Positions 18,891 to 27,390 of a DNA stretch of 64,000 bases are shown piece by piece (positions within the stretch are counted from its first letter, which is position 1; each line of letters opens with the position of its first letter). The DNA comes from Acidimicrobiaceae bacterium (lineage in GTDB: Bacteria > Actinomycetota > Acidimicrobiia > Acidimicrobiales > RAAP-2). Both the position numbers and the translations under genes were made by a program. The DNA lies in NCBI GenBank assembly GCA_003132165.1, contig PKWW01000050.1, forward strand, positions 11,612-75,611. The letters are read 5' to 3'. Under the pieces are notes generated by a model. The model ran no database searches and was not told the DNA's origin. It saw only the letters and a list, made by a program, of their open reading frames with translations.

Positions 18891-19700
18891 GTGGCTAAGA
18901 GCGCAACAGGTAAATGGGTCAGCAGAGTCGGGTCGTCGGGAGGCGGCAAGGCGTACAAGAAGACGCGTCCGGGGAACTACTACGGCATCCTCGTACTCAT
19001 CGTGGTGCTGGGCCTCCTCGCCACGGTGTGGGCTCGCTACGAGTACCAGCACCCTGGTTCGAAGGCCAAGGGAGCCCCGCCCGCGATTGGTACCACCTGG
19101 TACGCCGCGCTTTCCATCCAGGCCTGTGGCAAGACCCTTCCCTTCCTTTCGACTGACTCCACCGTTAAGGGTGGCCTCACCGTACAGCCCGCCGACGTCA
19201 TCAAGGTGAGCCCCGTCTCGGCAGCCGACTCGGGTGCGAACGCGACGTTGGCCCAGTTCGCCAACGAGTACCCGGGCCTCATCGTCAGCTCGTCCGAGCT
19301 CGCGGTGCCCGCGGCGGGCGGCAAGACCAATGCTGCCACGACGTTCCACAACGGCAATTCGTGCCCGGCGACGTCTAAGTACGCCGGACAGACGGGTAAG
19401 GTCGAGTTCGCCTACTGGACGTCCTTCGGTCAGAAGTCGGCGACGATCACGACAAACCCCGGTGCGATCAAATTCTCGGAGTACCTGCGCGTCACCATGG
19501 CCTTCGAGCCGACCGGCGTCACACCGACTGCCCCGGCGCAGACGACCGTCAACGACATGGTGAAGGCCGGTTCTGCAGGCACCAGCACCACCACGACGAC
19601 CGCCGTCACCACCACGGTGGTTCCAACGACTACGACTCCGTCAAGTTCTTCGTCAACGACCACCACCGCCAAGGCGACCACGACCACCGCCAAGGGCTGA
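18891..19700 (+). CDS. Membrane-anchored extracytoplasmic protein with Thr-rich tail
   Basis: Not recognised with certainty. It is 269 aa from GTG 18891; the track start at 18822 runs through the tRNA. A basic N-terminus (about 35 residues, GGGKAYKKTRPGNYY) leads into one membrane helix (GILVLIVVLGLLATVWA) and an extracytoplasmic domain of about 175 residues with two cysteines (IQACGK, GNSCPA) that could form a disulfide. The last 40 residues are almost all Thr, Ser, Ala and Val, a wall-spanning or glycosylated style of tail. It is followed 2 bases later by the nucleotidyltransferase gene, so it is probably in one transcript with sugar-nucleotide synthesis. Confidence 0.75.
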   Translation: MAKSATGKWVSRVGSSGGGKAYKKTRPGNYYGILVLIVVLGLLATVWARYEYQHPGSKAKGAPPAIGTTWYAALSIQACGKTLPFLSTDSTVKGGLTVQPADVIKVSPVSAADSGANATLAQFANEYPGLIVSSSELAVPAAGGKTNAATTFHNGNSCPATSKYAGQTGKVEFAYWTSFGQKSATITTNPGAIKFSEYLRVTMAFEPTGVTPTAPAQTTVNDMVKAGSAGTSTTTTTAVTTTVVPTTTTPSSSSSTTTTAKATTTTAKG

Positions 19701-19702
19701 GC

Positions 19703-20728
19703 TTGAAGTCGATCATTCTGGTCGGCGGGGAGGGGACACGTTTACGTCCTTTGACGTACCAGACCCCCAAGCAGATGTTGCCGCTCGTGGGCGTGCCGAT
19801 GATCGAGTGCGTCCTTGAGACCCTTGCCAAGCACGGCGTCACCGATGCGGTGTTGGCGCTCGGCTATTTGCCTGACCGGTTCATCGAGGCCTACCCGAGC
19901 GGGGTGATCTCGGGCGTGAACGTCACCTACGTGACCGAACCCGAACCCCTCGATACGTCGGGGGCGATTCGCTTCGCCGCGACTTTTGCCGACATCAAAG
20001 AGACGTTCCTCGTCATCAACGGTGACGTCCTCACCGCCCTGAACATCTCAAAGTTGATCGAGTTTCACCACAGTCATGGCGCCGAAGCAACGATTGCGCT
20101 GCACCCGGTGGAGGACCCGTCGCGCTTCGGCGTCGTGCCGACGGCGCCCGACGGACGCGTGATCGCCTTCGTCGAGAAGCCACCCCGCGACGAGGCACCG
20201 ACCAACCTCATTAACGCGGGCACCTACGTCTTCGAGCCGAGCGTGCTCGACAAAATCGCCTCGAGCGGACGCGTCAGCGTCGAGAGGGATACCTTCCCTG
20301 CTCTCGCGGCCGCGGGCTCGCTCTATGCGATGCCCGACGATGCCTACTGGATCGACACGGGCACGCCCCAGGCATTCCTGCAGGCCAGCGTCGACGTGCT
20401 CGAGGGCCGGTACGCCGTTCGCGCGGTCTCGGGCATCGCCGACGGAGCATGGATCCATCCCTCCGCTACGGTGGATCCGAGCGCAGTGGTCACTACTTCG
20501 GTGGTCGACCGAAACTGCGTAGTTGGCGCGAATGTCGTGCTCGACCACGCGGTGCTGTTGCCGGGTGCCGTCGTGCAGGTCGGTGCGAAAGTGCGTTCGT
20601 CAATAATCGGTCCGAGTGCCGTGATCGGGAGTTATTCGGTCTTGGGCGCCACCTGCGTGGTCGGGGCCAATGTCATCGTCGCCCCCGAATCGCAGTTGTC
20701 CGGTGACGTGCGTCTGGGCGGCGTGTAG
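19703..20728 (+). CDS. Sugar-1-phosphate nucleotidyltransferase, mannose-1-phosphate guanylyltransferase-like
   Basis: Makes an NDP-sugar, most likely GDP-mannose, from sugar-1-phosphate and NTP. It is 341 aa. The Rossmann-like catalytic domain has LVGGEGTRLRPLTYQTPKQMLPL at the start, NGDVLT (metal Asp), FVEKPP, NAGTYVFEP and YWIDTGTP. A left-handed beta-helix of hexapeptide repeats follows from about residue 250 (HPSATVDPSAVV). Start is TTG 19703, two bases after the preceding stop. The neighbouring cofE/cofD and the phosphomannomutase at 37277 fit the actinobacterial GDP-mannose set. RmlA-like or glucose substrates cannot be excluded. Confidence 0.82.
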   Translation: MKSIILVGGEGTRLRPLTYQTPKQMLPLVGVPMIECVLETLAKHGVTDAVLALGYLPDRFIEAYPSGVISGVNVTYVTEPEPLDTSGAIRFAATFADIKETFLVINGDVLTALNISKLIEFHHSHGAEATIALHPVEDPSRFGVVPTAPDGRVIAFVEKPPRDEAPTNLINAGTYVFEPSVLDKIASSGRVSVERDTFPALAAAGSLYAMPDDAYWIDTGTPQAFLQASVDVLEGRYAVRAVSGIADGAWIHPSATVDPSAVVTTSVVDRNCVVGANVVLDHAVLLPGAVVQVGAKVRSSIIGPSAVIGSYSVLGATCVVGANVIVAPESQLSGDVRLGGV

Positions 20729-21439
20729 TCAGCGAAAGAGGTCGTCGTTGGCGGAGCGGATGATGTCATCACCCACTGAACCTTCGCCGAAATAGGTCTC
20801 ATCCAGCCCGCGCAGTAGCGCGAACGGCGTTCCCTTCGCCTTACCGAGCACCAGATTCGCCGCCCCGGCGATCTCGTCAACGATTGCGACCTCGGTCGCC
20901 TCGAGTAATCGCCCGTTCGTGTCGGTCGTTCCACGAAGGTCCAGGATCGGCCGAACGCCGGCTGATCCGAGGGCGACGTCGGTGACCCCTTGACGCCAGA
21001 CCCGACCGAAGGTGTCAGTGATGACGACCGCGACGTCGACGTGGCGACGACGACGGATCTCCGCGCGAAAACGCCGCGCTGAGCGGTCGGGCTCTTTGGG
21101 CAGCAGCACGGCCGTGCCGTCGAGGGTGTTCGAGAGGTCGATGCCGGCGTTGGCGCTGATGAAGCCGTGGTGGGTCTCGGTGATGCGAAGTGGGCCACGT
21201 CGTCGCAGGACCCTCTTCGCCTCGTGTTCGATGAGGGCGATCTTGTGGTCCTCGGTGCCGTCGAAGGCGACGACACGGCCTTCGGACTTCGAGACGACTT
21301 TGCTGGTGACGATAATCAGGTCGTTCGTCTCGAGGGCGAGACCCTGATGGTCGAGGGCGTGGAGCAGCATGGTCACGAGGTCGTCGCCCTCACCCACGAG
21401 ACCGACACCCTGGACCGCAATGACTCGCAATTCGTTCAT
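20729..21439 (-). CDS. cofE: Coenzyme F420-0:L-glutamate ligase
   Basis: Adds glutamates to F420-0 using GTP, the last step of coenzyme F420 synthesis. It is 236 aa from ATG 21439, which overlaps the cofD stop (ATGA); the track start at 21610 lies inside cofD. Motifs: VQGVGLVGEGDDL at the start, DLIIVTSKVVSKSEGRVV, ETHHGFISANAGID, LLPKEPDRSARR, ITDTFGRVWRQGVTDVALGSAG. It is the single-domain archaeal/CofE form. The C-terminal nitroreductase-like domain found in mycobacterial FbiB is absent and would have to be encoded elsewhere. Its stop abuts the stop of the convergent nucleotidyltransferase gene. Confidence 0.95.
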   Translation of the reverse strand: MNELRVIAVQGVGLVGEGDDLVTMLLHALDHQGLALETNDLIIVTSKVVSKSEGRVVAFDGTEDHKIALIEHEAKRVLRRRGPLRITETHHGFISANAGIDLSNTLDGTAVLLPKEPDRSARRFRAEIRRRRHVDVAVVITDTFGRVWRQGVTDVALGSAGVRPILDLRGTTDTNGRLLEATEVAIVDEIAGAANLVLGKAKGTPFALLRGLDETYFGEGSVGDDIIRSANDDLFR

Positions 21440-22350
21440 GCGAGCACCGCTCGGGCGAGTCGTCGGGCGTTTTCCCGCTCGGCCATGATCGTCGTCGTGA
21501 CGATGACCCGAATGCCGGTCGCCTCGATACTCGGGGCGTGCCGGGCGTCGGCCTCGTCGATGATCAGCGTGCCGATCAAGCCGTCGTAGAAGTTGGCGAC
21601 GCCGACGCAACTCGCCTCGTAGCCCAGTTCGCCGAGGAGCCGGTCGGCGGGGCCCTTCAACGCGACGCCGTTGATGATTGGTGAAACGGCGACCACGTCG
21701 TCGCGGCGCCGTGTGATGATGTCGCGCACGCCGGGCACCTGAAGGATCGGATCGATCGAGATGAGCGGATTGGACGGAGCGATGACGATTCGCTCGCTTC
21801 GTTCGAGCGCATCGATCACCTCGGGTGAGGGCGAACTCTGCTCGACGCCGCGCACCGTCACCGACCGCGCGACGACGCCGTGACGGTGCTTGACGAAATA
21901 CTCCTGGAAACTGAGTTCACCCACTTCGGTGTCAAAGACCGTGGCGATTGAATCGTCGGTGACGGGAAGCAGTCTGACCCTGAGCTTCAAATGTCGGCCG
22001 AGCTCCGCAGTGACCTGGGTCTTCGTGGCTCCTTCACTCAGTCGTTGAGAGCGGTAGAGGTGGGTCGCCAGGTCGCGATCGCCGAGACGGAACCAGGCCT
22101 CGCCGCCCAGCGCGTCGAGTTCGTCCATCACCCGCCACGTCTCGCCAGCGAGCCCCCAACCGAGGTCGTCGTTGTTCAGCCCGGCGAGGGTGTAGGCAAT
22201 GGTGTCGAGATCGGGGCAGATGGTGAGCCCGTGCAGGACCATATCGTCACCCACGTTGACGACCGCCGTCAGTTCGCTCGGGTCAGTCTCGTCGCTCAGG
22301 GCCTTCAGGAGTCGCGCGGCGCCTACGCCGCCGCTCAGAACTGTGATCAC
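21436..22350 (-). CDS. cofD: 2-phospho-L-lactate transferase (FbiA/CofD)
   Basis: Joins the lactyl- or phosphoenolpyruvyl-guanosine unit to FO, making (dehydro-)F420-0. It is 304 aa from GTG 22350. Motifs: ITVLSGGVGAARLLKAL at the N-terminus, VNVGDDMVLHGLTICPDLDT, WFRLGDRDLATHLYR, the IAPSNPLISIDPIL phosphate region, and VAVSPIINGVALKGPADRLL. GTG 22350 lies 7 bases after minus-strand TATGGT, which fits leaderless start and the usual family N-terminus; the ATG at 22362 adds four residues. It is coupled to cofE. Two luciferase-like oxidoreductases in this window could use the cofactor. Confidence 0.95.
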   Translation of the reverse strand: MITVLSGGVGAARLLKALSDETDPSELTAVVNVGDDMVLHGLTICPDLDTIAYTLAGLNNDDLGWGLAGETWRVMDELDALGGEAWFRLGDRDLATHLYRSQRLSEGATKTQVTAELGRHLKLRVRLLPVTDDSIATVFDTEVGELSFQEYFVKHRHGVVARSVTVRGVEQSSPSPEVIDALERSERIVIAPSNPLISIDPILQVPGVRDIITRRRDDVVAVSPIINGVALKGPADRLLGELGYEASCVGVANFYDGLIGTLIIDEADARHAPSIEATGIRVIVTTTIMAERENARRLARAVLA

Positions 22351-22357
22351 CCCCAAA

Positions 22358-22381
22358 ACCATAGATGGGCTTGGGTAACAT
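22358..22381. promoter_or_regulatory. Divergent leaderless promoters of cofD and the serine hydrolase operon
   Basis: Minus-strand TATGGT (22363-22358) is 7 bases before cofD GTG 22350. Plus-strand TAACAT (22376-22381) is 8 bases before GTG 22390. No ribosome sites are seen. Confidence 0.5.
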
Positions 22382-22389
22382 CGTTTGCT

Positions 22390-23202
22390 GTGAGCACTAA
22401 TTCCTTAAGTGCCGGTTGGCCCGGCAGCCCCTCGTTCGTCGTCTTTCGCTTGGATGGGGGAATCGTGCAGCGCGTCGTCCAGGAAGGCGACCTCGACGAC
22501 GTCCGGCCGTGGGCGTCGGTGTCCAAGATGGCGGTCGCCATGGCGTTTGGCGTCGAGGTCGACTGGGGACTGCACAAACTCACCGAGTCGATCGGACCGC
22601 GTGGTGCCACCTTGTCCAATCTCCTGTCGCACAGCAGCGGTCTGGGTCTCGAGGAGGACGACCCGGTGGTCGACGTCGGCACCAAGCGCGTGTACTCGAA
22701 CTACGCAATCGATTGCGCGGTGCAGGCGGTCGTGGGCGACAACGATCCCGCGCAGTGGCTCGAGTACCGGCTCTTCGGTGGTTTTGGCATGAGCACGACT
22801 CGCCTCGAGGGTCGGCCGTCGTCGGGGGTCGTAGGTTCGACCGAGGACCTCCTACGTCTCGGTGTCGCGTGGTTGCGACCCGACGGCATCGCGAAAGAGA
22901 CGCGTGACCGGTTCATCACGCCGTTCATCCCTACGCTCGACGGCATCGTGCCCGGCTTTGGAAGGTTCTCGCCATGTCCGTGGGGTCTCGGTCCCGAAGT
23001 ACGCGGGGACAAGCAGCACTGGATGGGCGACTGGCCTGCGGAGAGCTTCGGTCACTTTGGCCAGAGCGGAGCACTGATGCTCTTGAACGTCCAGGAGAAC
23101 GTCGGGGTTGTCGCGACGAGCACCGAGAACTTCGGTCCCTGGGCGGTCAAGTTGTGGCCCGAGTGGACGAGTGCGATGCGTAAGTTGGCACTCGCTTCGT
23201 GA
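22390..23202 (+). CDS. Beta-lactamase-fold serine hydrolase
   Basis: Class C beta-lactamase/penicillin-binding-protein-like hydrolase, 270 aa from GTG 22390; the track start at 21991 lies inside cofD. The three active-site motifs are visible: SVSK (SxxK) near residue 43, YSN (YxN) near 104, and HFGQSG near 225. There is no signal peptide, so it is probably cytoplasmic, and the substrate is unknown. First gene of a chain with 4-base overlaps running into three glycosyltransferases, hence possibly involved in the same surface polymer or simply co-regulated. Confidence 0.82.
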   Translation: MSTNSLSAGWPGSPSFVVFRLDGGIVQRVVQEGDLDDVRPWASVSKMAVAMAFGVEVDWGLHKLTESIGPRGATLSNLLSHSSGLGLEEDDPVVDVGTKRVYSNYAIDCAVQAVVGDNDPAQWLEYRLFGGFGMSTTRLEGRPSSGVVGSTEDLLRLGVAWLRPDGIAKETRDRFITPFIPTLDGIVPGFGRFSPCPWGLGPEVRGDKQHWMGDWPAESFGHFGQSGALMLLNVQENVGVVATSTENFGPWAVKLWPEWTSAMRKLALAS

Positions 23203-24212
23203 GCGACTCCACGACGCTGCGAGTCGGGCTTGACCTGGACGGGTCGCTCGAGTCGCTCGACAACACGATGACAGATCTCGCCGACGCCCTGAGCGCGACG
23301 GGCGAGTGTCAACTAGTGCGTTTTCGCACCGTCAGCGCACCGCGGTCCGACCAGGAGCGGACGTTGTCCTTTCACCAACTCTGGATGCCCTTTTGGCGTC
23401 GCAGTCTGGGCCCGTCCATCGATACCAAGCTGCCGCCCGTCGACGTCATCCACGTCGCCGGGCTCGTAACGCCGCCCACCAAGCACGTGCCGCTCATTAT
23501 TTCGGTCGACGACCTTCGTCCACTTCGTGGTGAGTCGAGTGAGCATCAGCGCATCAAGCAACTCCAGCGTGCCGTCGGGCGCGGTGCGGTACTGGTCGCG
23601 TCGAGCCGCGCCGCCAGCCACGAAGTGCAGGACGTCCTCGGGCTGCAACGCAGCGAGATCGTGGTGGTGCCGCCCGCGGTACCCACCGTCGCGGCCACCG
23701 AGCATGGACGGGACCTGGTCGTGAACATCACGGGTCTCGACGATCGATTTCTCGCCTTGGCACCGGCGCTCGTGCAGTTCGTGCAACGAGAGCAGGCTCA
23801 TCTGGTGGCGGTGACGAGCACTGCGGTCGGCCAGCGCATCCGCGCGACCGGACTCCCGGTGACGCTGCTCGGTCGCAAGGAGGCTCGCGCCGCGCTCGCG
23901 CGTGCGCGCGTGGCACTCCATCTCTCTGACGGGGCCCGATTCCCATCGTTCGCGATCGCGGCATTGAGTGCCGGCGTGCCCACCATCGCGCTCGCCACCG
24001 ACATCAACCGTGAACTCCTCGGCGGCGCGGCGGCGCTGGCGTTCGACGACGACGAGGTGATGACGATGCTGCCCATCGTCTGGTCGAGCGAGGCCCGTCG
24101 CTCGATCATGGTGAGCGCGGGGCGTTCGAGGTCCATTGATTTCGAGCCCGCGAGCGCGGCGGATGCCTACGTGACCCTGTATCGAAATGTCGTGCGAGGC
24201 TGGCACCAATGA
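23199..24212 (+). CDS. Diverged GT4-like glycosyltransferase
   Basis: Has the overall layout of a GT-B family 4 enzyme, 337 aa, and sits first of three such genes. The usual E-x7-E donor-site motif (EGFGLPxLEA) is replaced by DGARFPSFAIAALSAG, with the first Glu turned to Asp and the second lost. The N-terminal domain is short, with VIHVAGLVTPPTKHVPLIIS where the acceptor side should be, and GLDLDGSLESLDN at the start. It may be inactive or act as a partner of the next two enzymes. GTG start overlaps the hydrolase stop by 4 bases, and its end overlaps the next gene by 4. Confidence 0.7.
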   Translation: MSDSTTLRVGLDLDGSLESLDNTMTDLADALSATGECQLVRFRTVSAPRSDQERTLSFHQLWMPFWRRSLGPSIDTKLPPVDVIHVAGLVTPPTKHVPLIISVDDLRPLRGESSEHQRIKQLQRAVGRGAVLVASSRAASHEVQDVLGLQRSEIVVVPPAVPTVAATEHGRDLVVNITGLDDRFLALAPALVQFVQREQAHLVAVTSTAVGQRIRATGLPVTLLGRKEARAALARARVALHLSDGARFPSFAIAALSAGVPTIALATDINRELLGGAAALAFDDDEVMTMLPIVWSSEARRSIMVSAGRSRSIDFEPASAADAYVTLYRNVVRGWHQ

Positions 24213-25288
24213 AACGGATTATCACGCTGAGCGTCGACCAGTTGTACCGGCGTCAACCCGGCGGGATCGCCACGTACGTGCGTGGACTCGTGTACGGCCT
24301 GGCCGCCCTCGACGAGCCGATCGACCTGGTGGGCCTCGCGCCTCGCGACGCGACACCTCCCGAGGCGCTCGACCTCCCGCTGCGACTGCGCGCGGCGGCG
24401 CTTCCGCTCAACCTCCTGACCAGGCTCTGGCCCCTGATGCCACTCGGCGTACCGAAGGAGTCCCAGGTCGTGCACGCCACCTCCATGGCCGGTCCCTTCG
24501 GGGGAGGAGTGGCTACAGCCGTCCATTCGGTGGCGATGCACGATCTGTTGTGGCGTGACGAGCCCGGGGCTACGACCAGGGCGGGGATCAAGTTCCACGA
24601 GGAGCGTCTGTCGCTCATCAAACGGCGAGGTGATCTACGCGTCTTCACCACGTCGCCGGGACTGGCCGAGCGTCTGGTGGACCTCGGGGTCGCCGAGTCG
24701 CGCATTCGCGCGGTTCGTCTCGGGGTCGACGACGCCACCGCGCAGGCGGCCGACGCGGCGACCGTGCGCGAACGGCTCGCGGCCAACGGCGTCACTGGTC
24801 CGTACACGCTCTACGCGGGAACGAGGGAGCCGCGAAAGAACCTGGAACGCCTCATCGAAGCTCACCGCATCGCGCGTTCCCGATCCGAGGGCCTCGGTCC
24901 ACTCGTACTGGTGGGACCGCCGGGGTGGGGCGGGGTTGCGACTTCTGACGCGACGGTGATCGGAATGGTGGACCGGTCCGTGTTGCTCGGCCTCTATCGC
25001 GACGCCGCGGTGTTCGCCTACGTCCCTCGGGCCGAGGGCTGGGGACTGCCGCCGGTCGAAGCGCTCAACGCGGGCGCCAGGGTCGTTGCGAGCACGACGA
25101 CGCCGAGCGTACAGAGCAATCCCAGCGTCGTCTTGGTGGATCCGCTCGACGTCGCCTCAATCGCCAAGGGACTCAGCGAGGCCCTCGAGCAGGGAGTCGA
25201 CGCGCAGAGCGTGTTCACACGCCGGGCCTCGGTCGCAGAGTTGACGTGGCGCAACGCTGCGCTTGATCACCTGGCGGGTTGGCAGTGA
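24209..25288 (+). CDS. Family 4 glycosyltransferase
   Basis: Retaining GT-B glycosyltransferase, 359 aa, probably acting on a lipid-linked or surface glycan at the inner membrane face. N-terminal acceptor domain with RQPGGIATYVRGLVYGL and VVHATSMAGPF. C-terminal donor domain with YAGTREPRKNLERLIEAH and RAEGWGLPPVEALNAGARVV, which keeps the E-x7-E pair. ATG overlaps the preceding stop (ATGA). Donor and acceptor sugars cannot be told from sequence. Confidence 0.88.
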   Translation: MKRIITLSVDQLYRRQPGGIATYVRGLVYGLAALDEPIDLVGLAPRDATPPEALDLPLRLRAAALPLNLLTRLWPLMPLGVPKESQVVHATSMAGPFGGGVATAVHSVAMHDLLWRDEPGATTRAGIKFHEERLSLIKRRGDLRVFTTSPGLAERLVDLGVAESRIRAVRLGVDDATAQAADAATVRERLAANGVTGPYTLYAGTREPRKNLERLIEAHRIARSRSEGLGPLVLVGPPGWGGVATSDATVIGMVDRSVLLGLYRDAAVFAYVPRAEGWGLPPVEALNAGARVVASTTTPSVQSNPSVVLVDPLDVASIAKGLSEALEQGVDAQSVFTRRASVAELTWRNAALDHLAGWQ

Positions 25289-26406
25289 AGGTCGGCCTCG
25301 ACGTCTCAGCGGTGCCCGCGCACCTCGCCGGCGCGGGGCGATACATCGTCGAACTTGCGCGACGGCTTCCCTCCTACGACGTCGATACGACCCTCGTGAC
25401 GCGAAGTGACGATGCATTGCGATGGGCGCAGTGGTCACCGTCGTCGACGATCTCGTCGATCGTGCCGTCCTCGCGAGTTCCGAGAATCGTCTATGAGGCA
25501 TATCAACTCGGCGCATCACGCACGGCTCGCGCGGTCGACGTTTGGCATGCGCCGCACTACACGATGCCGCGCCGGGGCGCTACACCCACCGTCGTCACCA
25601 TCCACGACCTGACGTTCTTCACGAATCCCGATTGGCACGAACGTTCGAAGGTGGCGTTCTTTCGACGAGCGATTGCGTACTCGTCACGTCACGCCAAGGT
25701 GCTCGTCAGCGTGAGCGACTTCACCGCGCGCCAGATTGACGAATTCCTTCCGGGCCACGCCCCCGTCGTCGTCGCGCCGCACGGCGTGGACCTCGAACGA
25801 TTCACGACCATCGAAGCCGACGATGGGCGGTTGTTCATCGATCACGGGCTACCGATCGGCGTGCCCTACATCTTCTTCCTGGGGACCGTAGAACCGCGAA
25901 AGGGTCTCGACGTCCTCCTGGCGGCCTTCGCCGAAGTGGCCAGCACCGACACCAGCGTCGAGTTGTGGATTGCGGGGCAGGCGGGCTGGGGACTTGAGGA
26001 GTTCGACGCCGAATTACTTCGCCACTCCGCCAGCGCGCGTATCCGACGACTCGGCTTCGTAGCCGAGGAGGTGCTGCCGGCACTGCTGCGCCAGTCAAAG
26101 GTGGTGGCCTACCCCTCGAGGGGCGAGGGCTTCGGACTGCCGGTACTCGAAGCGCTCGCCTGCGGGGCGGTCGTCGTCACCTCGCGAGGTACGGTCATGG
26201 AAGAGGTGGCGGGCACGACCGCTCGCTTCGTTGATGTTGGCGACCACGAGGGTTTGGCCTCCGAGTTGTTGGAAAGTATGAACCTGAACACTGAACAACG
26301 TGCACAGATCTCATTGGCCGCGCGCGAGCGTGCTGAGGGATTCACCTGGGGAGCGTCGCTCCGTCAGCACCTGGTGGCTTACAATCTCGCGCAAAGCGGA
26401 GTGTAG
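25285..26406 (+). CDS. Family 4 glycosyltransferase
   Basis: GT-B glycosyltransferase of 373 aa from GTG 25285 (GTGA overlap with the previous gene). Motifs: VPAHLAGAGRYIVELARRL, VDVWHAPHYTMPRRG, TVVTIHDLTFF, FLGTVEPRKGLDVLLAAF, and RGEGFGLPVLEALACGAVVVTS with an intact E-x7-E. Closely related in layout to the preceding gene, suggesting duplication and successive addition of two sugars. The next gene starts 3 bases after its stop. Confidence 0.88.
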   Translation: MKVGLDVSAVPAHLAGAGRYIVELARRLPSYDVDTTLVTRSDDALRWAQWSPSSTISSIVPSSRVPRIVYEAYQLGASRTARAVDVWHAPHYTMPRRGATPTVVTIHDLTFFTNPDWHERSKVAFFRRAIAYSSRHAKVLVSVSDFTARQIDEFLPGHAPVVVAPHGVDLERFTTIEADDGRLFIDHGLPIGVPYIFFLGTVEPRKGLDVLLAAFAEVASTDTSVELWIAGQAGWGLEEFDAELLRHSASARIRRLGFVAEEVLPALLRQSKVVAYPSRGEGFGLPVLEALACGAVVVTSRGTVMEEVAGTTARFVDVGDHEGLASELLESMNLNTEQRAQISLAARERAEGFTWGASLRQHLVAYNLAQSGV

Positions 26407-26409
26407 AGA

Positions 26410-27312
26410 ATGCGGGCATTTATCACTGGTGGTGGTGGCTTCGTGGGACGCCATTTGCGAGAGCACCTTGAGTCGCTGGGTGATGACGTCGCGTCGGTCG
26501 ACGTGGAATGCGACGTCACGAACTTGGAGAGCGTCAGCGCGTTCCTCGCCGCGAACGAGCCCGAGGTGATTTACCATCTCGCAGCTCTTACGCACGTGGG
26601 CGATTCGTGGGCCAACCCGAAGGAGTACACGCGCGTGAACGTCCTCGGCACCAAGAACCTGCTGGATGCGGCGCGCTCGGTCGTACCCGACGCCGCCGTC
26701 GTGTTCGTGAGCTCAGCTGACGTCTACGGGATAGTTCAAGAAGTGGACCTGCCGCTCGTCGAGTCGTTTCGCACGGCGCCGGCGAATCCTTATTCATCGA
26801 GCAAGCTTGAGGCCGAACACTTCGCGCGCGACGCTGCGCGCGAGTCGGGCCAACGCGTCATCATCGCGAGGCCCTTCAACCACGTAGGTCCTGGTCAGTC
26901 GCTCCAGTTCGTCGTACCTGCGCTCGTCAGCCGACTCCTCGAGGCGAGCGACGAGCGCCGCGGCGAGATTGCGGTGGGCGACCTGTCGACCAGGCGCGAC
27001 TTCAGCGACGTACGTGATGTCGTGAGGGCGTACCGACTGCTCGCTCGACTCGGTAAGTCCGGCGAGGTGTACAACGTCGCCTCAGGGCACGACACGGCGC
27101 TGATCGACATCGCCAACACGCTGCGTAAGCAGATCGCTCCGGACGTGCAACTGGTTGTGGACCCGTCGCTCCTGAGGCCCGTGGAGATTCCGGTGATGCG
27201 CGGAAGTTTCGAGAAGCTCCACGAGGCGACCGGTTGGGAACCGGTCATCACGCTCGAGAAATCACTACGCGACGTCATTGCCGATATTCGATCGCAACGG
27301 GAGAAAGTCTGA
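26410..27312 (+). CDS. NAD(P)-dependent sugar epimerase/reductase, GDP-6-deoxy-mannose reductase-like
   Basis: Extended short-chain dehydrogenase, 300 aa, acting on a nucleotide sugar. N-terminal dinucleotide site TGGGGFVGRHL; catalytic SSADVYG and YSSSK (YxxxK). The segment RPFNHVGPGQ is typical of GDP-4-dehydro-6-deoxy-mannose reductases (Rmd) that make GDP-rhamnose. C-terminal RDFSDVRDVVRAY and GEVYNVASG are shared by the family. GGAG lies 8 bases before the ATG. Location after two GT4 genes suggests it supplies one of the donors. dTDP- or UDP-sugar substrates remain possible. Confidence 0.85.
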   Translation: MRAFITGGGGFVGRHLREHLESLGDDVASVDVECDVTNLESVSAFLAANEPEVIYHLAALTHVGDSWANPKEYTRVNVLGTKNLLDAARSVVPDAAVVFVSSADVYGIVQEVDLPLVESFRTAPANPYSSSKLEAEHFARDAARESGQRVIIARPFNHVGPGQSLQFVVPALVSRLLEASDERRGEIAVGDLSTRRDFSDVRDVVRAYRLLARLGKSGEVYNVASGHDTALIDIANTLRKQIAPDVQLVVDPSLLRPVEIPVMRGSFEKLHEATGWEPVITLEKSLRDVIADIRSQREKV

Positions 27313-27349
27313 AAATACCTGCAAAAGCCCTGATTTGGATGCTCGCCCG

Positions 27350-27371
27350 CCCGGAGAGGGCCCCTTTCGGG
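27350..27371 (+). terminator. Weak hairpin after the epimerase gene
   Basis: CCCGGAG pairs with TTTCGGG (7 pairs, including two G-U) around an 8-base loop. There is no T-run. It could cause partial termination before the next promoter. Confidence 0.25.
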
Positions 27372-27374
27372 AAC

Positions 27375-27380
27375 TAGCCT
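27375..27380 (+). promoter_or_regulatory. -10 element of the GT2-membrane protein gene
   Basis: TAGCCT, 10 bases before ATG 27391, predicting a very short leader. AAAGGA also precedes the ATG by 5 bases, so either leaderless-like or SD-led initiation is possible. Confidence 0.4.
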
Positions 27381-27390
27381 TAAAGGACTG

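Noticed and set aside
19580-19700. Short ACC/ACG-rich repeats
   Set aside because: They encode a Thr-rich protein tail, not a DNA repeat element.
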